64,000 bases of DNA from Georgfuchsia toluolica (GTDB lineage: Bacteria > Pseudomonadota > Gammaproteobacteria > Burkholderiales > Rhodocyclaceae): the NCBI RefSeq assembly GCF_907163265.1, contig NZ_CAJQUM010000001.1, forward strand, positions 1,426,001-1,490,000. The letters run 5' to 3'. The translations under genes and the position numbers were made by a program. The notes beneath the pieces were generated by a model. It made no database searches and was not told where the DNA came from. It saw only the letters and a list, made by a program, of their open reading frames with translations. Positions within the stretch are counted from its first letter, which is position 1; every line of letters starts with the position of its first letter. Below, in pieces: positions 1-8,303 of the stretch.

Positions 1-1
1 G

Positions 2-946
2 ATTTCCCCATTGCAGCGCATTGCGAAGGCCATCGCCCTGCTTGACGGTCTCTGTGCCTTCGCCGATGCCGCAGTCGTTCACGATTATTGCGCCCCGACA
101 TTCCGCGATGAATACGGTATTGGCATTGTTGCCGGACGTCATGCCGTAGTCGAACAGCAGGTCGACAGCTTCATCCCCAACGATACGCGTCTGGGTCCTG
201 CCCGCCGCACCCTGTTGATCACTGGCCCCAATATGGGCGGCAAGTCGACCTACATGCGTCAGGTGGCGCTGATCGTATTGCTTGCCCATTGCGGCAGCCT
301 CGTTCCGGCACAGGGATGCGCCCTCGGCCCGATCGATGCGATTTACACACGCATCGGCGCCGCCGACGAACTGGCCTCGGGCCGCTCCACCTTCATGGTC
401 GAAATGACCGAAGCAGCCGCGATCCTGAACGGCGCGACCGGCAACAGCCTGGTCTTGATGGACGAGATCGGGCGCGGCACCTCCACCTTCGACGGCCTTG
501 CGCTAGCCTTTGCAATCGCGCGCCACCTCATCGAAAAGAACCGCGCCCTGACCCTGTTCTCCACGCATTATTTCGAACTGACGCGCCTGGCGCAGGAACA
601 TCCGGAATGCGCCAATGTCCATCTCGATGCCGTCGAGCACGGCAAGCGCATCGTCTTCATGCACGCCGTAGAAGAAGGCCCCGCCTCGCAGAGTTACGGC
701 ATCCACGTCGCCGCCCTGGCCGGCATTCCGGCTGCCGTGTTGCGCGATGCGCGCAAGCAATTGGCAAAACTTGAAAACAACCAACTCGCCGCGACACAAC
801 AATCCGATTTGTTTGCACCGCCGCCTCACGTGGAACCGCCACAAGCGCATCCGGTCATTGCCGCCCTGGACGAGACCGATCCCGACGCTCTGTCGCCACG
901 AGAGGCGCTGCAACGGCTCTATGACCTCAAGCGCCTGCTCGACTGA
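2..946 (+). CDS. mutS: DNA mismatch repair protein MutS, C-terminal part (5' end outside window)
   Basis: This is the C-terminal ATPase part of MutS, the mismatch-recognition protein. The frame is already open at the left edge, so the gene starts upstream of the window; the TTG at 11 is internal. The Walker A motif GPNMGGKST, the Walker B segment [16 protein letters not shown] and the signature STHYFELT are all visible, followed by the helix-turn-helix dimerisation region and a C-terminal tail ending LYDLKRLLD. The roughly 315 codons present match the last third of a typical MutS of about 860 residues. No frameshift is seen. Assignment is certain; only the N-terminal domains are missing. Confidence 0.97.
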   Translation: MSPLQRIAKAIALLDGLCAFADAAVVHDYCAPTFRDEYGIGIVAGRHAVVEQQVDSFIPNDTRLGPARRTLLITGPNMGGKSTYMRQVALIVLLAHCGSLVPAQGCALGPIDAIYTRIGAADELASGRSTFMVEMTEAAAILNGATGNSLVLMDEIGRGTSTFDGLALAFAIARHLIEKNRALTLFSTHYFELTRLAQEHPECANVHLDAVEHGKRIVFMHAVEEGPASQSYGIHVAALAGIPAAVLRDARKQLAKLENNQLAATQQSDLFAPPPHVEPPQAHPVIAALDETDPDALSPREALQRLYDLKRLLD

Positions 947-1033
947 TCACGGCGGGATGGAATCCTCTCGCTTGGTTTAATCTGTCTCAGCTATGCCAGA
1001 ATGCATTAATCCGACAGAATGGAGCTAACTCGC

Positions 1034-1165
1034 ATGATCGCCAGCGCACCCCCGAGGATGAAAATGCGTAATGTCGCGCGCATGGGGAAATTCTCGTCCG
1101 ATCGCACCATCGCCGAATACTGCCGCGACATCTGGCGGGTGGCACCGACTCCGGTGGAACTCTAA
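1034..1165 (+). pseudogene. glgP: Relic of the glycogen phosphorylase C-terminus
   Basis: A 43-codon open frame ends in [20 protein letters not shown] followed by an IWRV-type tail and a TAA stop. From family knowledge, this matches the extreme C-terminus of glycogen/maltodextrin phosphorylase (the [17 protein letters not shown] region). Nothing of the remaining roughly 800 residues is seen upstream, where mutS ends at 946. I read it as the last fragment of a deleted glgP. The conserved residues are in one frame, so the deletion may be recent. A short expressed peptide cannot be excluded. Confidence 0.7.
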
Positions 1166-1175
1166 ACAGGTTCGA

Positions 1176-1220
1176 GATTCAAGGGGGAACGCATCGACCT
1201 TGAACCTTGGGCCTTGAATC
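1176..1220. repeat. Inverted repeat between the glgP relic and slyD
   Basis: GATTCAAGG (1176-1184) and CCTTGAATC (1212-1220) are perfect inverted arms, with further imperfect CCTTGAA-like units between them. It lies between two convergent reading frames, so it could act as a bidirectional transcription barrier. There is no clear U-tract, so a terminator role is only a guess. Confidence 0.4.
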
Positions 1221-1233
1221 TTGCACCTTGGAT

Positions 1234-1731
1234 TTAGTGGTGATGACCGCCCGGCTCGTGAATATGACCGTGCGAAACTTCTTCCGCTGTAGCGATGCGT
1301 ACATCGCTGACTTCACAAGTGAATACCAGTGTCTGCCCTGCCAGGGGATGATTACCGTCGATGACGACCTTGTCATCGGTGATATCGGTAATAGTGTAGA
1401 GCACGTCGTCTTCCTGCAGAGTCCCTCCCAATTCCTGTTCCGTGGCACGCTCGAACTGCATGCCAACCTCAATGGAGTCGGGAAAAAGATTACGCGGCTC
1501 GATGAAAACCAGTTCGGCATCGTATTCGCCGAACGCATCGTTCGGCTGAAGCCTGATGTCCAGCTTGTCGCCAACCGCCTTGCCTTGCAGGGATTCTTCA
1601 ATGCGAGGAAAAATGCCATCGTAACCGCCATGCAGGTAGACCAGTGGCGCACTGCCTTCATCGACAAGATTGCGGTCACTGTCCGTCACACGGTAGGAAA
1701 GCGTAACGACGGTATTTTTTGTAATCAACAT
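1234..1731 (-). CDS. slyD: FKBP-type peptidyl-prolyl cis-trans isomerase SlyD
   Basis: The 165-residue protein has the SlyD layout: a split FKBP domain (VTLSYRVTD ... VYLHGGYDGIFPRIEESLQG), an inserted IF chaperone flap in the middle (about 70-125), and return to the FKBP core (NHPLAGQTLVF). It ends in a short histidine-containing tail (GHIHEPGGHHH) that in this family binds Ni and other metals. It is a cytosolic proline isomerase and chaperone. The start at 1731 overlaps the end of the upstream peroxiredoxin gene by 7 bp and has an AAGGAGA ribosome site inside that gene, so the two are probably translationally coupled. Confidence 0.93.
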   Translation of the reverse strand: MLITKNTVVTLSYRVTDSDRNLVDEGSAPLVYLHGGYDGIFPRIEESLQGKAVGDKLDIRLQPNDAFGEYDAELVFIEPRNLFPDSIEVGMQFERATEQELGGTLQEDDVLYTITDITDDKVVIDGNHPLAGQTLVFTCEVSDVRIATAEEVSHGHIHEPGGHHH

Positions 1732-2213
1732 GCAACCTTCTCCTTGCCGTTAAGTTCTTTGACCAGGCGGTAAATCTCCGCCGCATGGCCCTTCGGATTT
1801 ACGTCGTAAAAAGCATGACGGATAATTCCGGATTTGTCGATGATGAAAGTGGAACGCACTACGCACAGTTTGCGATGGCCGTCCTTTTCCTTCATCTGCG
1901 CAACCCCGTATTTTTTACAGACTTCCCCGTCCTCGTCGGAAAGCAGGCGAATGGACAAGCCGTTCTTGTCCCGGAAATCGGCATGGCGCAGGCAATCATC
2001 GCGCGACACGCCACAGATGACACAATTCAACCGATTAAACTCTTCCTCATGGTCGCTGAATTCGGTTGCTTCCAGCGTGCAGTACGGTGTGCCATCCTTC
2101 GGATAGAAAAAAAGCACTGCATGCTGGCGCCCGCGCAAGCTATCGAATGCAAACATCTCCATGTCAGCATCAGGCAAGGTAAACGCTGGCGCGAGTTGTC
2201 CAGTTTGCAGCAT
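1725..2213 (-). CDS. Peroxiredoxin, AhpC/TSA (Bcp/PrxQ-like) family
   Basis: This 162-residue thioredoxin-fold peroxidase reduces hydroperoxides using a peroxidatic cysteine. FFYPKDGTPYCTLEATEFSD contains the PxxxT/SxxC active site. The usual Bcp form is GCT, so the Tyr before the Cys is unusual. Further cysteines are present (NCVICGVSRDDC), so the resolving Cys cannot be assigned by eye. A GAGGAG ribosome site precedes the ATG. slyD follows directly with a 7-bp overlap, forming a two-gene stress/folding unit. Confidence 0.9.
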   Translation of the reverse strand: MLQTGQLAPAFTLPDADMEMFAFDSLRGRQHAVLFFYPKDGTPYCTLEATEFSDHEEEFNRLNCVICGVSRDDCLRHADFRDKNGLSIRLLSDEDGEVCKKYGVAQMKEKDGHRKLCVVRSTFIIDKSGIIRHAFYDVNPKGHAAEIYRLVKELNGKEKVAC

Positions 2214-2338
2214 GTGGTCTCCTCTTATACTGGGAACGATTCTAAACGAAGCCCGGGAGAAATTTGTAAAGTACCACGATAATTGGCGCTACCCACCTAA
2301 TGAGCTGGGACTCACGGCGCCAGCAGTAAAAGCATTTA

Positions 2339-2453
2339 CCACAGAGGACATGACCGAAGGAAATCCCCGTGGGACAGAGATCGCCGAGAACTTCAAAAAA
2401 CACCTCGGCGAAAACCAGAAACCGGAAATGGTTTTTCTCCGTGTCCTCTGTGG
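2339..2453. repeat. Long inverted repeat with CACAGAGGACA-type arms
   Basis: The arms CCACAGAGGACATG (2339-2352) and CGTGTCCTCTGTGG (2440-2453) are complementary except one position and enclose about 87 bp. The element fills the gap between lpdA (end) and the peroxiredoxin start. A related CACAGAG/CTCTGTG element occurs at 12681-12735 behind mdh, which suggests a dispersed intergenic repeat family. Confidence 0.55.
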
Positions 2454-2462
2454 CTTAAAGTA

Positions 2463-3887
2463 TTAAAAATGCAGCGAACGCTTGTCCACCGCGAGCGCTG
2501 CCTCGTGCATGGCTTCGGAGAGCGTCGGATGAGCGTGGCAGATGCGCGCGATATCTTCGGACGATGCCCCGAACTCCATCGCGACAACCGCCTCGGCAAT
2601 CAGTTCAGACGCATTGCTGCCGATAACATGCACCCCCAATATGCGATCGGTCCTGGCATCCGCCAGCATCTTGACGAAGCCGGTGGTGTCGCCCTGCCCC
2701 AGCGCGCGACCGTTGGCGGCAAACGGAATCTGAGCCGCGCGGTATTCGATGCCTTCGTTCTTGAGTTGCTGCTCGGTCTTGCCGACCCAGGCGATTTCAG
2801 GATGGGTGTACATCACCCACGGAATGACATCGTAATTGACATGCCCGGCTTGCCCGGCGATCAGCTCGGCGACCATGACGCCTTCTTCCATGCCCTTGTG
2901 CGCCAGCATCGGACCGCGGACAATGTCACCGACCGCCCATACGTTTTCCAGGTTGGTACGGCAGTGGCCATCGACAGCTATCCGGCCCTTGTCATCGAGC
3001 TTGAGAGCGACGCTCTCAATCCCGAGATCCGCGGTGTTCGCCATACGGCCAACGGAGACAATCAGCTTGTCCACTTCCAGCGTTTTTGCTTCGTCGCCGG
3101 ATTCGTACTCGACCGCAATGCCCTTCTTCGATTGGGTAACCTTGTTGATCTTGATGCCGAGCTGGATGTTCAGGCCCTGCTTTTGCGTAAAGACCTTCCA
3201 TGCTTCGCGCGCCACCGACTGATCCGCCGCCGCAAGAAAATCCGGCAACGCTTCGAGAATCGTGACTTCGCTGCCGAGACGTTTCCACACCGAACCGAGT
3301 TCGAGTCCGATCACGCCGGCGCCGATCACCCCCAGGCGTTTCGGCGCCTGGTCGAAACACAGCGCGCCGGCATTGTCGCAAATCACCTTATTGTCGACCG
3401 GTATGCCATCCAGATGACGGGCGCGGGAGCCGGTGGCAACGATGACATGCCTGGCTTCGACGATCTCGCCCCCAACATCAACTTGCCAATGCCCATCGCC
3501 GCGCCCGGCGAACTTGCCGTGACCGGGCAGCAATGTGACCTTGTATTTCTTGAACAAACCGCGAATCCCGCTCGTCAGCTGGGTGACGATATTGTCCTTG
3601 CGCCGAATCATGGTGGCAACATCCATCTTGATATCGCCCACCGTTATGCCGTGCATCACGAAACTGTGTCCCGCTTGATCAAACAGTTCCGATGATTGCA
3701 GCAATGCCTTCGAAGGAATGCAGCCTTCGTTGAGGCAAGTCCCGCCAAGCCGTACTTCGCCCTTGGGGTCGGCATAGGACCGCGACTCGATGCAGGCGGT
3801 TGACATCCCCAACTGCGCGGCACGAATCGCCGCCACATAGCCGCCGGGACCGGCGCCGATCACTACTACGTCAAATTGTTTCGCCAT
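2463..3887 (-). CDS. lpdA: Dihydrolipoyl dehydrogenase (E3) of the 2-oxoglutarate dehydrogenase complex
   Basis: This 474-residue flavoprotein reoxidises dihydrolipoyl groups with NAD+. The N-terminal FAD-binding motif (VVIGAGPGGYVAAIRAAQLG), the redox-active disulfide in GGTCLNEGCIPSK, a central NAD-binding GAGVIGLELGSV, and the C-terminal dimerisation segment with the catalytic HAHPTLSEA are all present. It sits third behind sucA and sucB on the same strand, so it is the E3 of that complex and may also serve other 2-oxoacid dehydrogenases. A GGAA ribosome site precedes the ATG. Confidence 0.96.
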   Translation of the reverse strand: MAKQFDVVVIGAGPGGYVAAIRAAQLGMSTACIESRSYADPKGEVRLGGTCLNEGCIPSKALLQSSELFDQAGHSFVMHGITVGDIKMDVATMIRRKDNIVTQLTSGIRGLFKKYKVTLLPGHGKFAGRGDGHWQVDVGGEIVEARHVIVATGSRARHLDGIPVDNKVICDNAGALCFDQAPKRLGVIGAGVIGLELGSVWKRLGSEVTILEALPDFLAAADQSVAREAWKVFTQKQGLNIQLGIKINKVTQSKKGIAVEYESGDEAKTLEVDKLIVSVGRMANTADLGIESVALKLDDKGRIAVDGHCRTNLENVWAVGDIVRGPMLAHKGMEEGVMVAELIAGQAGHVNYDVIPWVMYTHPEIAWVGKTEQQLKNEGIEYRAAQIPFAANGRALGQGDTTGFVKMLADARTDRILGVHVIGSNASELIAEAVVAMEFGASSEDIARICHAHPTLSEAMHEAALAVDKRSLHF

Positions 3888-3898
3888 TTGTATTTCCT

Positions 3899-3978
3899 TC
3901 GGAAGGGAAGGGGAAAAGGTGAAGAGGGAAGGGTTGTAGCGCTTTTACCCTTCCCCCCTTCTCCCTTCGCCCTTCACC
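3899..3978. repeat. Purine/pyrimidine-rich imperfect inverted repeat between sucB and lpdA
   Basis: One strand is GGAAGGG/GAAGAGGG-rich, and after a short TGTAGCGCTTTT spacer it becomes CCCTTCCC/CTTCTCCC-rich, so the halves can pair. It occupies nearly all of the sucB-lpdA gap. It could be an attenuating or mRNA-stabilising stem within the operon, or a repeat insertion. It lacks a clear terminator U-run. Confidence 0.5.
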
Positions 3979-3983
3979 AAATC

Positions 3984-5225
3984 TTAAATATCCAGCAGTA
4001 GGCGCGCCGGGTCTTCCAGCGCTTCCTTGATCGCCACCAGGCCGAGCACGGCTTCGCGGCCGTCGATGATGCAGTGGTTGTAGGACATGGCCAGATAATT
4101 GATCGGACGAATCACGACCTGTCCATTCTCGACCACCGGACGCTCCTGTGTCGCATGCACGCCAAGAATTGCTGACTGCGGCGGATTGATGATGGGGGTC
4201 GACAACATCGAGCCAAACACACCGCCGTTGGAAATCGAAAAGGTACCGCCAGTGAGCTCCTCCAGCGAAAGTTTGCCGGCCTTGGCCTTGGCGCCGAACT
4301 CGGCAATCTTTTTCTCGATCTGCGCCAACGACATCTGGTCGACATCGCGCAGGATCGGCACCACGAGGCCGCGCGGGCTGCTCACGGCAATGCCGATGTC
4401 AAAATAGCCATGGTAGACGATGTCATTGCCGTCGACTGAGGCATTGAGTACCGGATAACGCTTGAGTGCGGCGACAGCGGCCTTGACGAAAAAGGACATG
4501 AAACCGAGCTTGACGCCATGCTCCTTCTCAAACTTGTCCTTGTATTTATTGCGCAGTTCCATGACCGCGGCCATGTTGACTTCGTTGAACGTGGTCAAAA
4601 TGGCGTTCTGCACCTGCGATTGCAGCAGGCGTTCGGCAACGCGCGCGCGCAGCCGGGACATCGGCACACGCTGTTCGGCACGATCGGCGACAATCGTTTC
4701 TGCGCTGATCGCGGCAGGCTGCGGCAGTGCCGGCTTGCTCACTGCTGCGGCAGGCATAACGGCTGCTGGCGCCGCCGGCGCTGGCCTGGTGCCGAGTACA
4801 TCTTCTTTAAGTATGCGCCCGCCGCGACCCGATCCGGTAATCTCCGCAGCCGTCAGACTTTTTTCCTCCATCAGCTTGCGCGCTGCGGGCATCACGGCTG
4901 CCGGGGACGGCAAACTCGTGGCGGAAACTGCTGCCGCGGGAGTCGCGGCTGTGTTAGCGGCAGAGGGAACGGCCTTGGCGGCCGCGCCATCGGTGTCGAT
5001 ATGGGCAATGACCTCGCCCGCCACGACCGTGGCGCCATTGTCTTTCAACACTTTCACCAGAACCCCCGCCTCGGTGGCAGGAAGTTCGAGCACTACCTTG
5101 TCGGTTTCGACGTCGACCAGGTTTTCATCCCGGGCAACCGCGTCTCCGACCTTCTTGTGCCAGTTTGACAGCGTGGCTTCGGCAACCGATTCGGACAGTT
5201 GCGGAACTTTGACTTCGATCAGCAT
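3984..5225 (-). CDS. sucB: Dihydrolipoyllysine-residue succinyltransferase (E2 of 2-oxoglutarate dehydrogenase)
   Basis: This 413-residue E2 subunit transfers succinyl groups from the lipoyl arm to CoA. A single N-terminal lipoyl domain carries the lipoylated lysine in [10 protein letters not shown] (about residue 43). An Ala/Pro-rich linker follows, then the peripheral subunit-binding domain ([24 protein letters not shown]), a second linker, and the catalytic acyltransferase domain ending with the active-site [10 protein letters not shown]. Length matches the family. It lies 21 bp after sucA and is clearly co-transcribed with it. Confidence 0.96.
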   Translation of the reverse strand: MLIEVKVPQLSESVAEATLSNWHKKVGDAVARDENLVDVETDKVVLELPATEAGVLVKVLKDNGATVVAGEVIAHIDTDGAAAKAVPSAANTAATPAAAVSATSLPSPAAVMPAARKLMEEKSLTAAEITGSGRGGRILKEDVLGTRPAPAAPAAVMPAAAVSKPALPQPAAISAETIVADRAEQRVPMSRLRARVAERLLQSQVQNAILTTFNEVNMAAVMELRNKYKDKFEKEHGVKLGFMSFFVKAAVAALKRYPVLNASVDGNDIVYHGYFDIGIAVSSPRGLVVPILRDVDQMSLAQIEKKIAEFGAKAKAGKLSLEELTGGTFSISNGGVFGSMLSTPIINPPQSAILGVHATQERPVVENGQVVIRPINYLAMSYNHCIIDGREAVLGLVAIKEALEDPARLLLDI

Positions 5226-5246
5226 GAGGTTCTCACTTTCTGTTTT

Positions 5247-8096
5247 TTATTCCGGCGCTTTCAGTTTGCCAAAGGCATCTTCGATGACGGCTTTTTGCTG
5301 GGCGTTGTGCTTGGCGTAATAGCCGACGGCGGGAGAAGCGGAGGCCGGGCGGCTGACAAGCAACAGCGACTGGTTGGGAGCGATTGCCTTCACCATGTGC
5401 TGGCGCGATACCAGCCAGTACCACATGCCCTGATTGCGCGGCTCTTCCTGACACCAGACGATCTCGGTGGCTTTCGGCCACTTCCTGAGTTCCGCATCAA
5501 AGGCCTTTTGGGGAAAAGGATAAAGTTGTTCGAGGCGCACGATGGCGGTGTTCTGGATCTTGTTTTCGCGGCGGTGCGCCATCAGTTCGTAATAAATCCT
5601 GCCGCTGCAAAGCACCACGCGCGTCACTTTCTTCGGATCGAGTTCATCCACCTCGCTGATCACGGTCTGGAACCTGCCCTTGGCCAGATCGTCGAGCGAA
5701 GACACGGCATCCTTGTGGCGCAGCAGCGATTTCGGCGTAATGATGACCAGCGGTTTGCGGAGCTTCCTCAGCATCTGCCGGCACAAGAGATGGAAAATTT
5801 GCGCCGGTGTGGTGGGAATGCAAACCTGCCAGTTATGTTCGGCGCATAGGCTCATGTAGCGCTCGATGCGCGCGGAAGAATGCTCCGGCCCCTGGCCTTC
5901 GTAGCCATGCGGCAGCATCAGGGTGAGGCCCGAAAGCCGGCCCCACTTGGCCTCGCCCGAAGCGATGAACTGGTCGATGACGACCTGCGCGCCATTCGCA
6001 AAATCGCCGAACTGCGCTTCCCAGACCACCAGTTCATTCGGTTTGAAAGTCGAGTAACCGTATTCGAAAGCCAGCACCGCTTCTTCGGATAATATGGAGT
6101 CGATGACGACGAACCGCGCCTGCTTGTCGTCGACGTGCTGCAATGGAGTATAGGTGCCGGCATCCCATTTTTCGCGGTTCTGGTCGTGCAATACCGCATG
6201 ACGATGGAAAAAAGTACCCCGTCCGGTATCTTCGCCGGAAAGACGCACACTATAGCCCTGCGTCAGCAGGGAAGCATAGGCCAACGTCTCGCCCATGCCC
6301 CAGTCCAGTGGCAGTTTGCCCTCGCCCATCAGGCGGCGGTCGTCAATGATTTTCTGCACGCGCGAATGCAGCGTCAGGTCGTCCGGCAGCGTTGTCACGG
6401 CTCTGGCAAGGCGTTTCAGCTCCGTCATGGGCACCTTGGTGGTGCACTCATCGGTGTATTTCTGACCAAAAAACTGTGTCCAGTCAGGCGCGTACTTGCG
6501 CTTGTAGTTCGCCAACACGGGGTTGTAAAGCAGTTCGCCCCGATCCAGCGCGGCACGATAGTCCTTGATGATCTGATCGGGTTCATCAATACTGCAGACA
6601 CCCTGCGCAACCAGCTTGTCACCATACAACTTGCGCGTACCGGGATGGGCATGTACTTTCTTGTACATCAGCGGCTGTGTCACCATCGGCTCGTCCTGCT
6701 CGTTGTGGCCGAGCTTGCGGAAGCAAACCAGGTCCACCACCACGTCCTTCTTGAAGGTCTGGCGAAATTCCATGGCCAGTTGCGTCACCAATGCCACGGC
6801 TTCCGGATCGTCGCCATTCACATGGAATATCGGCGCCTCGATCATCTTGAAGATATCGGTGCAATACAGCGAGGAACGATAGTCACGCGGATCGGAAGTG
6901 GTAAAACCGATCTGGTTATTCACCACAATATGAAAGGTGCCCCCTGTGCCATAGCCGCGCGTGCTGGAAAAATTCAGGGTTTCCTGATTCACGCCCTGCC
7001 CGGCCACGGCGGCATCGCCGTGCAGAAGAACAGCCATGACCAGATTGCCCCCCTTGTCGGCGCGGTGGCGCTGGCGCGCAAATACCGAGCCCTCGACCAC
7101 CGGGTTAACGATTTCGAGGTGCGAGGGATTGAATGCCAATGACAGATGCACCGGGCCGCCCGGTGTGCTCACATTTGAAGCAAAACCCATGTGGTATTTG
7201 ACATCGCCCGATGTCAAGTCTTCGACATGCTTGCCCTCGAACTCGGAGAACAGCATCGCCGGTGCCTTGCCCAGCACGTTGACCAGCACATTGAGACGGC
7301 CGCGATGCGCCATGCCGATGACGATTTCCTCGATACCCAGGCCACCGCCGATGCGAATCAACTGATCGAGCGCCACAATGGTCGATTCGCCGCCTTCGAG
7401 TGAGAAACGTTTCTGCCCGACATACTTGGTATGCAGATAACGTTCCAGTGTCTCGGCCGCGGTCACGCGCTGCAAGAAACGCTTCTTGTCCTCAACCGGA
7501 TACTGGGAAGTGGAGCGAATCGGTTCCAGCCGCGACTGCAGCCAGCGCTTCTGCGCCTCGTTGTTCAAGTACATGTATTCGATGCCGATTGAACCGCAGT
7601 AAGTCTGCCGTGCGGCATCAAGAATCTCGCGCAGCGTGGCATGGGCGGACCCGGTCGCTGCGGCAAAGGAGCCGACATTGAATGTCTGCCCCAGATCGGC
7701 CTCGGTAAAGCCGTAGAAGGAAGGCTCCAGTTCGGCGATCTGTGGTCGTTCGGAACGCTTGAGCGGGTCGATCTGCGCCCAGTGGTTGCCAAGGGACCGG
7801 TAGGCCTCGATCAGCTGCAGAACCTTGACCTGCTTCTCGACCGCCGCCGCACCAGTCTGCGCAGCAGGCTTGAACAGGCCCTCCTTCGCCCGTTCGGCAA
7901 AAGACGCAATGATCGGACCATGCGCCACATCGGGACCGGTATAGCTACCAGCGCCGGGCAGGGTGCCAAGCTTGTCGAAATAGTCGCGCCAGGCGGGATC
8001 TACCGCGGCCGGATTGACGAGGTATGCCTCGTACAACTCTTCGATGAAGGGCGCATTGGCGCCGAAGAGGTAAGAGTTGGTTAACATTTGTTTCAT
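5247..8096 (-). CDS. sucA: 2-oxoglutarate dehydrogenase E1 component
   Basis: This thiamine-diphosphate-dependent E1 decarboxylates 2-oxoglutarate in the TCA cycle. The start chosen is the ATG at 8096 (MKQMLTNSYLFGANAPFIEE), giving 949 residues. It has an AGGTGA ribosome site; the open frame extends 14 codons further without family support. The ThDP domain shows GMAHRGRLNVL and HGDAAVAGQG ... NNQIGFTT. The C-terminal transketolase-like half shows LPHGYEGQGPEHSSAR and the YPFP(Q/K)xxF segment. It leads the sucA-sucB-lpdA operon. Confidence 0.96.
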   Translation of the reverse strand: MKQMLTNSYLFGANAPFIEELYEAYLVNPAAVDPAWRDYFDKLGTLPGAGSYTGPDVAHGPIIASFAERAKEGLFKPAAQTGAAAVEKQVKVLQLIEAYRSLGNHWAQIDPLKRSERPQIAELEPSFYGFTEADLGQTFNVGSFAAATGSAHATLREILDAARQTYCGSIGIEYMYLNNEAQKRWLQSRLEPIRSTSQYPVEDKKRFLQRVTAAETLERYLHTKYVGQKRFSLEGGESTIVALDQLIRIGGGLGIEEIVIGMAHRGRLNVLVNVLGKAPAMLFSEFEGKHVEDLTSGDVKYHMGFASNVSTPGGPVHLSLAFNPSHLEIVNPVVEGSVFARQRHRADKGGNLVMAVLLHGDAAVAGQGVNQETLNFSSTRGYGTGGTFHIVVNNQIGFTTSDPRDYRSSLYCTDIFKMIEAPIFHVNGDDPEAVALVTQLAMEFRQTFKKDVVVDLVCFRKLGHNEQDEPMVTQPLMYKKVHAHPGTRKLYGDKLVAQGVCSIDEPDQIIKDYRAALDRGELLYNPVLANYKRKYAPDWTQFFGQKYTDECTTKVPMTELKRLARAVTTLPDDLTLHSRVQKIIDDRRLMGEGKLPLDWGMGETLAYASLLTQGYSVRLSGEDTGRGTFFHRHAVLHDQNREKWDAGTYTPLQHVDDKQARFVVIDSILSEEAVLAFEYGYSTFKPNELVVWEAQFGDFANGAQVVIDQFIASGEAKWGRLSGLTLMLPHGYEGQGPEHSSARIERYMSLCAEHNWQVCIPTTPAQIFHLLCRQMLRKLRKPLVIITPKSLLRHKDAVSSLDDLAKGRFQTVISEVDELDPKKVTRVVLCSGRIYYELMAHRRENKIQNTAIVRLEQLYPFPQKAFDAELRKWPKATEIVWCQEEPRNQGMWYWLVSRQHMVKAIAPNQSLLLVSRPASASPAVGYYAKHNAQQKAVIEDAFGKLKAPE

Positions 8097-8303
8097 CTCG
8101 ATGTCACCTGTACGGGATGGATCATTAACTTCTTCCATTGTCGCACCCAGTCCATGGCGCGTGCCAGCAAAAAGATGCCGGACACATCACAACCAGGATG
8201 CCGGGCGCTTTGTGCGCCATGCCCGAATAGTGATCGACGTTCGGACAGGATTTGCGCGTGACGAAGTATTACACGCAATAGTCAAAACTGCCGGCTTGAC
8301 GCC

